Below are positions 22,240 to 30,291 of a stretch of DNA of 35,491 nucleotides, in pieces. The notes under the pieces were generated by a model. That model saw only the letters and a list, made by a program, of their open reading frames with translations, made no database searches and was not told where the DNA came from. The stretch covers positions 1-35,491 of the forward strand of contig JBBSDV010000009.1 in NCBI GenBank assembly GCA_038240335.1, given 5' to 3'. This DNA comes from JBBSDV01 sp038240335 (GTDB lineage Bacteria > Chloroflexota > Dehalococcoidia > DSTF01 > JACRBR01). A program made the translations under genes and the position numbers. Numbering within the stretch: position 1 is the first letter of the stretch; every line of letters begins with the position of its first letter.

Positions 22240-23784
22240 ATGAAGAACGAATTTATTACCGCTATTACCGCCCTTGCGGCGGAGAAGAATCTGCCGCCGA
22301 ACACGGTGCTCGAGGCGGTCGAGATGGCGCTGGCGTCGGCCTACAAGAAGGACAACCTCGCCCTCTCGAACGTCCTCGTCAAGATCAACTCCGAGGACGG
22401 TGCCATCCACGTCTACACGACGAAGAACGTGGTCGAAGACGTCGAGGACGAGAACATCGAGATCACTCTCGACGAGGCGCGGCGCGTCAAACCCGACGCG
22501 GTGCTCGGCGACGTCCTCCGATTCGAGGCCACGCCGGCCAACGCGGGCCGCATCGCCGCCCAGACCGCGAAGCAGGTCGTCCTGCAGCGGCTGCGCGAGG
22601 CCGAGCGCGAGGTCGTGTTCGAGGAGTACTCCGGCAAGGAGGGCGACATCGTCTCCGGCGTCGTCCAGCGCCTCGAAGGCCGTAACGTGATCATCGATCT
22701 CGGCAAGACCGAGGCCGTGCTGCCGCCGCCGGAGCAGGCGCGCACGGAGCACTATCGCCCGACCCAGCGCCTCAAGGTGATGCTGCTGGAGGTATTCAAA
22801 GCGGCGAAGGGGCCGCAGGTCGTCGTCTCGCGCACGCACAAAGATCTACTCAAGCGGCTCTTCGAACTCGAGGTGCCGGAGATCTTCCGCGGCGTCGTCG
22901 AGATCAAGTCAATCGCTCGCGAGGCGGGATATCGATCGAAGGTCGCGGTGTGGTCGCGACAGGAGGGTGTCGACCCCGTCGGCGCCTGTGTCGGCATGCG
23001 CGGCATTCGCATCCAGAACGTGGTCAACGAACTCGGCGGCGAACGCATCGACGTCGTCCAGTGGGATCCGGAACCGTCCCGCTTCGTCGCGAATGCGCTG
23101 AGCCCGGCGCAGGTCGTCAGCGTCGCCACGCGCGACGAGGAGAACACGGCCGAGGTCGTCGTGCCCGACCGGCAGCTCTCGCTGGCAATCGGCAAAGAGG
23201 GACAGAATGCTCGGCTTGCGGCCAAGCTTACGGGCTGGCGCATCGACATCAAGAGCGAGACCGCGTACGAGGCGGAGCTGCTCGAGCAGGGCATCACGCC
23301 GGAGATGCACGCGGCATCGGTGCGCGAGGAAGCGCTCAAGCGCTCGAAGGCGCTCGCAACGTCGATCGCGGACGAGGCCCGCATCGCATCGGCGACGCGG
23401 GCGCTGACGCCGGAGGAGGAGATCGCGCTCGAATACGCGAACCGCGAAGAGGCGAACGAAGCCGCCGCGGAACGCGCCGAGGCTGCGGCGACCGTCGCCG
23501 AACCCGCACCAGCACCCGTCGCCGCTCCAGCTCCATCGGTGCCCGGCCGGCCGACGATCCGCTTCGCCGAGGAGCTGATCCATCCGCCGCTGGAGGCGCT
23601 CAAGCCGGATACCACGAAGAAGCGTGGCGGACCTCCCGGGCGCCGTCGCACCGACGAAGAGGCGGCAGCGCGGCTCGCCGCGCTCAATAGCAAGAAGAAG
23701 AAGGGCGGCGGCGGCCGGCGCATCGAGATTCCCGACGAAGAGGAAGACGAAGGCGACGACGAGTTCACCGACCTGATCGAGTAA
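22240..23784 (+). CDS. nusA: Transcription termination/antitermination protein NusA
   Basis: 514 residues. NusA binds RNA polymerase and modulates pausing, termination and antitermination. Domains: N-terminal RNA-polymerase-binding part (1-125, starting MKNEFITAITALAAEKNLPP), S1 domain (about 130-200, GDIVSGVVQRLEGRNVIIDLG), KH1 (about 225-300, GACVGMRGIRIQNVVNELGGE) and KH2 (about 305-370, LAIGKEGQNARLAAKLTGWRI). The last 130 residues are an Ala/Glu-rich then Lys/acidic tail without the acidic repeats of E. coli NusA. rimP, which normally precedes nusA, is absent; only about 85 bases separate the leader terminator from this ATG. ylxR starts one base after the stop. Confidence 0.98.
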   Translation: MKNEFITAITALAAEKNLPPNTVLEAVEMALASAYKKDNLALSNVLVKINSEDGAIHVYTTKNVVEDVEDENIEITLDEARRVKPDAVLGDVLRFEATPANAGRIAAQTAKQVVLQRLREAEREVVFEEYSGKEGDIVSGVVQRLEGRNVIIDLGKTEAVLPPPEQARTEHYRPTQRLKVMLLEVFKAAKGPQVVVSRTHKDLLKRLFELEVPEIFRGVVEIKSIAREAGYRSKVAVWSRQEGVDPVGACVGMRGIRIQNVVNELGGERIDVVQWDPEPSRFVANALSPAQVVSVATRDEENTAEVVVPDRQLSLAIGKEGQNARLAAKLTGWRIDIKSETAYEAELLEQGITPEMHAASVREEALKRSKALATSIADEARIASATRALTPEEEIALEYANREEANEAAAERAEAAATVAEPAPAPVAAPAPSVPGRPTIRFAEELIHPPLEALKPDTTKKRGGPPGRRRTDEEAAARLAALNSKKKKGGGGRRIEIPDEEEDEGDDEFTDLIE

Positions 23785-23785
23785 G

Positions 23786-24091
23786 ATGGTAGGGAAGGGC
23801 GGCCCGCGCGCGAAGCACGTGCCGCAACGGACGTGCATCGCCTGCCGCAGCACCGAGGCCAAGCGCGGCCTCGTGCGCGTCGTACGCACGCCCGAAGGTC
23901 GCGTTGAGCTCGATGCGACGGGCAAGAAGAACGGCCGCGGCGCATACGTCCACGAAAGCGCCGCGTGCTGGGACGAGGCGCTGAAGAAGGATCGGCTGGC
24001 GCGCGCGCTCAAAGTGAGCCCGGCTGCCGAAGACATCGAGACGCTCAAGGCGCACGCGGCAGGACTCACCGCGGCGCAAGTACCGGAATAA
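23786..24091 (+). CDS. rnpM: YlxR/RnpM RNA-binding protein
   Basis: 101 residues of the DUF448 family: HVPQRTCIACRSTEAKRGLVRVVR, then ATGKKNGRGAYVHESAACWDEAL, the signature of YlxR. In Bacillus this protein binds RNase P RNA and was renamed RnpM. It nearly always sits between nusA and infB, as here, and begins one base after the nusA stop, so it is translated by coupling. Length is normal. Confidence 0.95.
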   Translation: MVGKGGPRAKHVPQRTCIACRSTEAKRGLVRVVRTPEGRVELDATGKKNGRGAYVHESAACWDEALKKDRLARALKVSPAAEDIETLKAHAAGLTAAQVPE

Positions 24092-24107
24092 CGGCAAAGC
24101 GAGATAT

Positions 24108-25901
24108 ATGACCACCGACGCGGAAGTAGCACCACTGAAGCAAATCGAGATCCCGCGCGTCCTCTCCGTTAAGGAGCTGGGCGATCTCATGGGCGTCTCG
24201 CCGGTAGAAGTGATCAAAGAGTTGATGAAGAACGGCGTCATGGCCGCGATCAATCAGGTGATCGACTTCGATACCGCCGCAATCGTCGCGACCGACCTCG
24301 GCTTCGAGGCGCTCGAAGCGCACGCGGTGGAACAGCGCGAGGTCGAGGTCGACCGCGAGAGCGGCAAGCCGACGATCGAGGAAGACGAGACGAAGCTGCA
24401 ACCGCGGCCGCCTGTGATCACGATCATGGGTCACGTCGACCACGGCAAGACGAGCCTGCTCGACGCCATCCGCGAGACGAAGGTGCAGGCGTCGGAGCAT
24501 GGCGGCATCACGCAGCACATTGGCGCCTACCAGGTGAAGCTTGATGGACGTGACATAACGTTCCTCGACACGCCGGGTCACGAGGCCTTCACCGCTATGC
24601 GCGCCCGGGGTGCCCAGGTGACCGACGTCGCCGTGCTCGTCGTGGCGGCGGACGACGGCGTCATGCCACAGACCAAAGAGGCGATCGACCACGTGAGGGC
24701 CGCCGGGGTGCCGATGGTCGTCGCGATGAACAAGATCGATCTCGCGAACGCCAACCCGGAACGCGTCAAGAAGGAGCTATCCGATAACGGCGTCGTCGTC
24801 GAAGAGTGGGGCGGCGACACGCCGATGGTCGCGGTGTCGGCGCGCACCAAGGCGGGGCTCGACGACCTGCTCGCGAACATCCTCGTCGTCTCCGAGGTCC
24901 TCGACCTCAAGGCCAACCCCGACCGCGGTGCAATCGGCATCGTCGTCGAAGCGGAGTTGAGCAAGGCGCAAGGGCCGCTCGCTACGGTGCTGGTCAAAAC
25001 GGGGACGCTGCACGTCGGCGATTATGTGATCGTCGGCGAGACGATGGGCCGCGTGAAAGCGATGCTCAACGAGCACGGCAAACGCGTCAAGGCGGTCGGC
25101 CCATCCGCTCCTGCCGAGATCCTGGGCCTGCAAGCGGTCCCGAAGGCGGGTGAGACGCTCGTGGTCGTGCCCGACGAGAAGACCGCGCGGCAAACCGTCG
25201 TCGAGCGCGTGCGCGGCCGCGAGGCTGCCGCCGCAAACTCACAGCAGCACGTCACGCTCGATACGCTGTTCGGCGAGATCAGCGCTGGCAAGCTCAAGGA
25301 GCTGAACATCATCCTCAAGACCGATGTGCAGGGCTCAATCGAGCCGATCCGCACGTCGCTCGAGCGGCTCTCGAACGAGCAGGTAAAAGTGAAGATCATT
25401 CACACAGGCTCGGGCTCCGTGACGGAGTCCGACGTGATGCTCGCGATCGCGTCGAAGGGGATCATCATCGCCTTCAACACCGGCGCGGAGGGCGGCGCCG
25501 ACCGCATCGCCGGCGGCGCCGAGAAGGTCGATATCCGCCACTACAACGTCATCTACAACATTGTCGAGGACGTCGACAAGGCGCTCAAGGGCATGCTCGA
25601 GCCGACCTTCAAGGAGGTCGTGACGGCGCACGCCGAGGTGCGCAAGGTCTTCCGCGTCGCTCGCAAGAACTCAATCGCCGGCGCCTACGTGCGCGACGGC
25701 ACAGTCGCCCGCTCGGACACCGCGCGCGTGATGCGCAACGGCAACCAGATCTTCGAGGGCAAGATCGAGGCGCTCAAGCGCTTCCAGGAAGACGTTCGTG
25801 AGGTCGCGACCAACTTCGAGTGCGGCATCCAGCTCGTTGGGTTCGACAGCTTCGAAGAGGGCGACACCGTCGAGTTCTTCCGCATCGAGCGCGACACGTA
25901 A
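24108..25901 (+). CDS. infB: Translation initiation factor IF-2
   Basis: 597 residues, a short IF-2 without the long charged N-terminal region of E. coli. An IF2_N module is present (about 17-66, RVLSVKELGDLMGVSPVEVI). The GTPase domain has GHVDHGKT (108-115), DTPGHEAF (154-161), and NKIDLANANPERVKKEL. Domain II and III follow, then the fMet-tRNA-binding C-terminal part (RKVFRVARKNSIAGAYVRDG, FECGIQLVGFDSFEEGD). It brings fMet-tRNA to the 30S subunit and promotes joining of the 50S. It follows ylxR by 16 bases and ends the operon at a terminator. Confidence 0.98.
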   Translation: MTTDAEVAPLKQIEIPRVLSVKELGDLMGVSPVEVIKELMKNGVMAAINQVIDFDTAAIVATDLGFEALEAHAVEQREVEVDRESGKPTIEEDETKLQPRPPVITIMGHVDHGKTSLLDAIRETKVQASEHGGITQHIGAYQVKLDGRDITFLDTPGHEAFTAMRARGAQVTDVAVLVVAADDGVMPQTKEAIDHVRAAGVPMVVAMNKIDLANANPERVKKELSDNGVVVEEWGGDTPMVAVSARTKAGLDDLLANILVVSEVLDLKANPDRGAIGIVVEAELSKAQGPLATVLVKTGTLHVGDYVIVGETMGRVKAMLNEHGKRVKAVGPSAPAEILGLQAVPKAGETLVVVPDEKTARQTVVERVRGREAAAANSQQHVTLDTLFGEISAGKLKELNIILKTDVQGSIEPIRTSLERLSNEQVKVKIIHTGSGSVTESDVMLAIASKGIIIAFNTGAEGGADRIAGGAEKVDIRHYNVIYNIVEDVDKALKGMLEPTFKEVVTAHAEVRKVFRVARKNSIAGAYVRDGTVARSDTARVMRNGNQIFEGKIEALKRFQEDVREVATNFECGIQLVGFDSFEEGDTVEFFRIERDT

Positions 25902-25935
25902 CAGCGGCGGTTTAGCCAACTTCTCATGTGTGGTT

Positions 25936-25963
25936 AGGGACAGGTCTTACGATCTGTCCCTTT
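25936..25963 (+). terminator. Terminator after infB, also a palindromic repeat copy
   Basis: AGGGACAG (25936-25943) and CTGTCCCT (25954-25961) pair around a ten-base loop, followed by TTT. It lies 35 bases after the infB stop. The stem sequence recurs in the element at 26073, so the terminator may be a recruited repeat. Confidence 0.7.
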
Positions 25964-26072
25964 CCGACTCCGCCACTCGGCAATCCATTCGGCGAGTTTG
26001 GATCTTGTCCAAGACGGGCACATGCGCGCGGCGCGACGCCGATCACCATCTCCTGACTACACTCGTCAACGA

Positions 26073-26096
26073 GGGATAGGTCTGAAGACTTGTCCT
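26073..26096. repeat. Second copy of a GGACAGGTCT-type palindrome
   Basis: GGATAGGTCT (26074-26083) and AGACTTGTCC (26086-26095) pair fully, with two G-U pairs, around a GA loop. The arms resemble GGACAGGTCT/CTGTCC of the infB terminator 140 bases away, including a GTCT core. Likely a dispersed intergenic palindromic repeat. It also lies where it could end transcription of the methyltransferase gene. Confidence 0.5.
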
Positions 26097-26135
26097 TACG
26101 TGCGATGGAGAGAGGTTACGCATGCGGGTACCGAG

Positions 26136-27365
26136 CTACGACCGCCTCCGGATCTGCAGCACGACGTTGCCCTTCTTGCGGCGCATCTCCTTGATGGCCG
26201 GCGAGCGTTGGGCGCGGAATCGCTTCTCGAGCCGAGAGCCCGTCGTCGAACTCGCCGCGAGCAGCAGCGTGCCGTCGCGAAGCAGGCTTGATGCCGCATG
26301 CTCCACCGTTTCGGCGATGGCGTCGATGCCCTCGTCGTCGCGCAAGACGCCGACGATCGTCGTCGCCGCGTCGTGCAGTGCCGGGAAGCCGACAGCGTGT
26401 ACGATGTCGATGTGTTCCGGCGGCATATCACTTCGTGCGAGGTTCGCGGTAGAGCAGCGCAATGCGAGCAGATCGCGGCCAACGAGCGTGATTCGTGATA
26501 GAGGCACGCAGGCAGCCAACAGCATCGGCACGTAGCCTTGACCAGGATTTAGCACCGCAACATGCGGCGCGCCAGCATCGCGCGTCTCCCGTATTTCCTG
26601 CATGAGCAACTGTGTCTCGAATGACGGCGCGTCGAACTCCGGCAGCCCGAACACCGTGGTCAGAGGATGCCCGCGTCCATTTAGGGCGACGCTCGTCTCG
26701 CCGCGGTCATAGACGCCCGCCGCGGATGCATCAGGCGCGACCGGCGCGGTCGGCGCGCCACTGAAGCCGTAGTGCATCACGGCGTAGCCAGACGATGAGC
26801 GCTCGTGCGTGATGGTGATCGCCGGTTCGCTTGCAAGTACCGTTCGCACCGACGCGGCGAGCGCGGCGACGACAACGACGGCAACGGTGCCTCCCGGCTT
26901 GAGATGGCGCGATCCGCCGAGCAGGAGGTGCGCGATCACCGGCGCTCCCGCCTTCGCCGGTATATTCATCGCGATCACGTCGAATCGGGCCCCGGCGAGG
27001 TCGTCGAATCCGAGACCACCGCCCGCCTCGATGCCCGTAAGGCCGTTGAGCGCGATGTTCTGACGTGCGTATTCGACGGCGAGCGCGTCTCGATCGATCA
27101 CTCGTACCAGGCGCTTCGGCTCGGCAATTTTGAGCGCGATGCCGATCGGCCCGTAACCGCAGCCCAGGTCGAGCACCGAGATCGGCTCGCCGGGTCGAAG
27201 GCCGTCAAGGCTTCTCAGCAGCAGGCGCGTGCCGGCATCGATGTCGTGGCTGCTGAACAGCGACTGCGAAACGCGCAGCCGTGCGCTGCCGCCCCGAACA
27301 CGTAGCGCGATCTCGCCTTTGAGGTAGGCATTTGCTGGCGGCGCGGTGTTCCGATCTCGGGCCAT
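26136..27365 (-). CDS. Tandem-domain class I SAM methyltransferase (RsmC/RlmG-like)
   Basis: 409 residues made of two methyltransferase-like halves. The first (about 15-205) resembles the catalytic half of RsmC: LFSSHDIDAGTRLLL, VLDLGCGYGPIGIAL (SAM site, 65-77), VIDRDALAVEYARQN, and MNIPAKAG at the place of the NPPF motif. The second (about 230-405) repeats the design (VLNPGQGYVPMLLAA, TLVGRDLLALRCSTANL, LLRDGTLLLAAS) but its SAM loop is NPGQG, so it is likely inactive. RsmC and RlmG have an inactive half first and the active half second; here the order looks reversed. Target probably RNA, but not proven. It lies inverted between infB and rbfA. Confidence 0.85.
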   Translation of the reverse strand: MARDRNTAPPANAYLKGEIALRVRGGSARLRVSQSLFSSHDIDAGTRLLLRSLDGLRPGEPISVLDLGCGYGPIGIALKIAEPKRLVRVIDRDALAVEYARQNIALNGLTGIEAGGGLGFDDLAGARFDVIAMNIPAKAGAPVIAHLLLGGSRHLKPGGTVAVVVVAALAASVRTVLASEPAITITHERSSSGYAVMHYGFSGAPTAPVAPDASAAGVYDRGETSVALNGRGHPLTTVFGLPEFDAPSFETQLLMQEIRETRDAGAPHVAVLNPGQGYVPMLLAACVPLSRITLVGRDLLALRCSTANLARSDMPPEHIDIVHAVGFPALHDAATTIVGVLRDDEGIDAIAETVEHAASSLLRDGTLLLAASSTTGSRLEKRFRAQRSPAIKEMRRKKGNVVLQIRRRS

Positions 27366-27434
27366 TGTCGTTCCGTTTAGGGGCGAACGGCTCTGTTTGG
27401 CGCCGTGCCGTCATCTGTTCCAGTGCGTCCTCGA

Positions 27435-27440
27435 TATACT
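27435..27440 (+). promoter_or_regulatory. -10 hexamer of the rbfA operon
   Basis: TATACT lies 38 bases before the rbfA ATG. No strong -35 is visible. This supports rbfA having its own promoter, separate from the infB operon. Confidence 0.45.
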
Positions 27441-27478
27441 CACCGTACCCGACACACCTGACGCCGAAGCGGCCTACG

Positions 27479-27838
27479 ATGACACGACGAACCGAGCGAG
27501 TGAATGAATTGCTGCGTGAGGAGCTGAGCCAGCTGCTCCGCGAGGAACTCGACGACCCGCGCATCGGCGGCATCGTGTCCATCACCTCGGTCGACGTTTC
27601 GCCGGATCTGCGGCGGGCCACAGCCTACGTCAGCGTGCTGGGCAGCGACGACGAGCGCGTGTCGACGCTGAAAGCGCTCGAGCACGCGCGGCCGTTCGTC
27701 CGGCGAGAGCTCTCATCTCGGCTCAGCCTGAGGATGACGCCCGACGTCCAGTTTGCGAGCGATACCTCGATGGAGCGGGCGCAGGAGATGACCGACCTCA
27801 TGCGCAAGACCGCCGAGGAGCGGGGAGAAGCGCTGTAA
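27479..27838 (+). CDS. rbfA: 30S ribosome-binding factor RbfA
   Basis: 119 residues. RbfA binds the 16S helix 45 area and helps late maturation of the 30S subunit. Family features: RRTERVNELLREELSQLLREELDDPRIGG, SITSVDVSPDLRRATAYVSVLG and LRMTPDVQFASDTSMERAQEM. ATG 27479 is chosen because homology begins there; the frame is open further up. In most genomes it directly follows infB; here it is cut off by the inverted methyltransferase gene. Its stop overlaps the next ATG (TAATG). Confidence 0.96.
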   Translation: MTRRTERVNELLREELSQLLREELDDPRIGGIVSITSVDVSPDLRRATAYVSVLGSDDERVSTLKALEHARPFVRRELSSRLSLRMTPDVQFASDTSMERAQEMTDLMRKTAEERGEAL

Positions 27839-28395
27839 TGGCGTGGATCGCTGGCGAGCGCATCGTGCTGCGCGCGTGGGAGCGCGACGACCTGCGCCCG
27901 CACTGGGATGCGGCGCAGACTGCGGACGCCGGCGGCCAGCGGCTGCGCGATTGGCACGAACCACCGCGTTCGTTTCAGCAGATCGAGCAGGATTTCGACA
28001 CCTGGCACGCCGAACCCGATCCGACCGTAGTCCGGTTGATCATCGAGGCCGACGGCCGGGCGATCGGCGACATCGATCTGTTTCACGTGGATCAGCGCAA
28101 CCGGAACGCGCTCGTTGGTCTCGGCATCTGGAGCGCCGACGACCGCAATCGCGGCTACGGAACCGATGCGCTGCGGACCATGCTTCGCTGGGCGTTCCGC
28201 CACCTCAATCTGCATCGCGTCGAGCTCAGTGTCGAGCCCGAGAACGTCAACGCCATTCACGTCTACGAGAAGCTCGGATTCGTCTCGGAAGGGCTGCGCC
28301 GCGAGCATCATTACGACGACGGCTGCTACCGCGACGAGCGGATCATGGCGATTCTGCGCCGCGAGTTCGAGGCGCAGGATCGTGCCGCCACCTAA
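27838..28395 (+). CDS. GNAT acetyltransferase, RimJ/RimL type
   Basis: 185 residues. Features of the RimJ/RimL-like group: ERIVLRAWERDDLRPHWD at the start, then GIWSADDRNRGYGTDALRTMLRWAF (acetyl-CoA loop RNRGYG), HRVELSVEPENVNAIHVYEKLGF and a C-terminal YRDERIMAILRREF. Members acetylate protein N-termini or small molecules; the target is unknown. It overlaps rbfA by one base and the next gene by 14, so all three are one operon linked to ribosome and RNA maturation by position. Confidence 0.94.
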   Translation: MAWIAGERIVLRAWERDDLRPHWDAAQTADAGGQRLRDWHEPPRSFQQIEQDFDTWHAEPDPTVVRLIIEADGRAIGDIDLFHVDQRNRNALVGLGIWSADDRNRGYGTDALRTMLRWAFRHLNLHRVELSVEPENVNAIHVYEKLGFVSEGLRREHHYDDGCYRDERIMAILRREFEAQDRAAT

Positions 28396-29647
28396 ACGCT
28401 CGTCCGACGCGTCGAAGAAGTCGCGTTCTGCACCCACGGCCCGGGCTCGCCCGTCCGTGCGCCCGGGAGCGACGCGTGCCAGCGCAGCGATTGACCAGGC
28501 AATTGATCCCCGGGAGTCCTCACGCAGGCGTAACGAGGCGACGCCTCGCCGCGTCATCGCTAGACGCTCGCTTTCGCCAGCGCCCGTCGCTGGCCGGCGC
28601 CGAGAAGGCTCTGCGTACTATGCGCTCGTTGTTCCCGGCATCGAGGATCTGGCGGCCGCAGAGTTGCGTTCCGGCGGCGCTACCGTGCAGGAGACGCTCG
28701 CCGGCTTCGACGAGCGCGATAGCATCCTCGTCTTCGCGACGAGCAACATCGCGGCCATCCTCCGCTGCGGCCTGATCGACGACGTGTTCGAGATCGTGCT
28801 CGACGAGGCGCTACCGCCCGGCCACGGCGCGCCCAAAGTGCTCGGTCGCGCGCTCGAACGCGCGCGGGTCGAGCGGGCGATGCTCGCGCACCACGCGCTC
28901 CGGCCCAAGCGAGCCGGACGCTCATACAAGGTCGTCGCGCGCGTCGCCGGCAGAAATCCCTTCACCCGCAGTGAGCTCGAGGCGGGCTTCGCCGGGGCGA
29001 TGGCGCGGCTGCTGCCGAAGTGGGTCGTGACGCGAGAGCATGCCGCGCTCGAGCTGTGGGCGCAGGTCATCGGCTCACGCGCGATTGCCGGCATCCGGCT
29101 CTCCGGCGACGAACTCGCACAGCGCACCTACAAGCGTGCCCACGTCGTCGCGTCGTTGACCCCGACCGTCGCGCGCGCGCTCGTCGTGCTGGCGGAGCCG
29201 CGCCCGAAGGACATCGTGCTCGACCCGATGGCAGGCGCCGGCACGATCCTCCGCGAGCGCGGTGATGCCGCTCGCGCCGTGCGTATCATCGGCGGCGACA
29301 TCGACGACGATGCAATCGCGGCCGCGAGGCAGAACGCGGGCAGGCAGGCATCGCTCTTGCGATGGGATGCCATGCGGCTGCCGCTGCGCGATACAAGCAT
29401 CGACGCTGTGATCACGAACCCGCCTTACGGCCGGCAGCACCTGGCAACTGCCGGACTCGACCGCTTGTACGCGCGCTCGCTCCGAGAGGCGGCGCGCGTG
29501 CTAAAGCCTGGTGGCCGCTGCGTCGTCCTCACGGGCGAGCCGGGCGTGCTCCTGCGCGCGCTGCCGCCCACGCTGCGCGTACGCACAAAACGTCGCATCC
29601 TCTTGCGTGGGCTGCCGGTCGTCGCGTTCGTGATGGCGCGCAGCTAG
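28382..29647 (+). CDS. THUMP-domain RNA methyltransferase (Trm14/TrmN-like)
   Basis: 421 residues from GTG 28382, inside the end of the GNAT gene. Residues 1-75 are basic and disordered (PPPKRSSDASKKSRS), a likely RNA-binding extension. A THUMP-like part follows (AYYALVVPGIEDLAAAEL, about 78-230), then the SAM domain: DPMAGAGTILRE (from Asp281) and NPPYG (Asn346-Tyr349), which marks N-methylation of a base. The relatives include TrmN/Trm14, which makes m2G at position 6 of tRNA, and RlmL, which makes m2G in 23S rRNA. Length and THUMP favour the tRNA group, but the target is an inference. No better start codon exists before the THUMP part. Confidence 0.9.
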   Translation: MPPPKRSSDASKKSRSAPTARARPSVRPGATRASAAIDQAIDPRESSRRRNEATPRRVIARRSLSPAPVAGRRREGSAYYALVVPGIEDLAAAELRSGGATVQETLAGFDERDSILVFATSNIAAILRCGLIDDVFEIVLDEALPPGHGAPKVLGRALERARVERAMLAHHALRPKRAGRSYKVVARVAGRNPFTRSELEAGFAGAMARLLPKWVVTREHAALELWAQVIGSRAIAGIRLSGDELAQRTYKRAHVVASLTPTVARALVVLAEPRPKDIVLDPMAGAGTILRERGDAARAVRIIGGDIDDDAIAAARQNAGRQASLLRWDAMRLPLRDTSIDAVITNPPYGRQHLATAGLDRLYARSLREAARVLKPGGRCVVLTGEPGVLLRALPPTLRVRTKRRILLRGLPVVAFVMARS

Positions 29648-29770
29648 CAGTCTCCGCGCCTTTCCGGATCCACGCCGTGCCACGACATCGCAGGACGGCA
29701 CCGATATGCGTGACCCGGTCGGTTGGCATGGCCGAAGAGCTCGGATCGACGAGCAGAAGCGCGAGCAAGC

Positions 29771-29776
29771 TACACT
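29771..29776 (+). promoter_or_regulatory. -10 hexamer giving a leaderless mRNA
   Basis: TACACT with six bases to ATG 29783, the same sequence and spacing as the promoter at 16626. Confidence 0.5.
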
Positions 29777-29782
29777 GGATGC

Positions 29783-30118
29783 ATGCCGATCTACGAGTAC
29801 AAGTGCAAGAAGTGCGCTCGCCTGACAAGCCAGTTCGTGCGCAACCCCGCGCGCGAGCTTGCTCCGCCGTGCCAGCACTGCGGCGCGACAACCAAGCGCG
29901 CGCTCTCGCGATTCGCGCTCGGCAAGAGCGTGTCGCAGGTGCGGGAGCAGTACGGTGCTACACCGCGCTCGGCCGACGACTACAAGGATCCGCGCCAGAT
30001 TGGCCGCTGGGTCGAGAACAAGTTCGACGAATACGGAATGGATCTGCCGGACGAAGCACGGACGATGATCGATGCTGCCCGCGACGGCGACCTCCCCGAC
30101 GCCGTCAAGGATTTGTGA
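29783..30118 (+). CDS. FmdB-family zinc-ribbon protein
   Basis: 111 residues. The N-terminus MPIYEYKCKKC is the signature of FmdB-type putative regulatory proteins, with two knuckles: Cys8/Cys11 and Cys30/Cys33 (CQHCG). The C-terminal half is charged and predicted helical (DDYKDPRQIGRWVENKF). The family is widespread, and its function is not settled; the FmdB name comes from a formamidase operon, not from proven regulation. Start ATG 29783 matches the motif start and sits six bases after a TACACT hexamer. Confidence 0.93.
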   Translation: MPIYEYKCKKCARLTSQFVRNPARELAPPCQHCGATTKRALSRFALGKSVSQVREQYGATPRSADDYKDPRQIGRWVENKFDEYGMDLPDEARTMIDAARDGDLPDAVKDL

Positions 30119-30291
30119 GTTCGTTCGGCACTTGATCCCGTGCGCCCCCACGCGGCGTGAGCGCTGTTTCTGTCGGCTTCGGCGTACCGTCGGCGTGCTC
30201 GTAGAAACGCCCGTGCACTGTCGGTGTGCCCGGGCATCGTGGCAGCATAGCCCTCAGCGCCCACTTGCCCCTTTTAGTGCTTTTTCGCCTG

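Noticed and set aside
22752..24135. Large minus-strand frames across nusA and ylxR
   Set aside because: They are Ser/Arg-rich mirror frames of two conserved genes, with no start signal or homology pattern.
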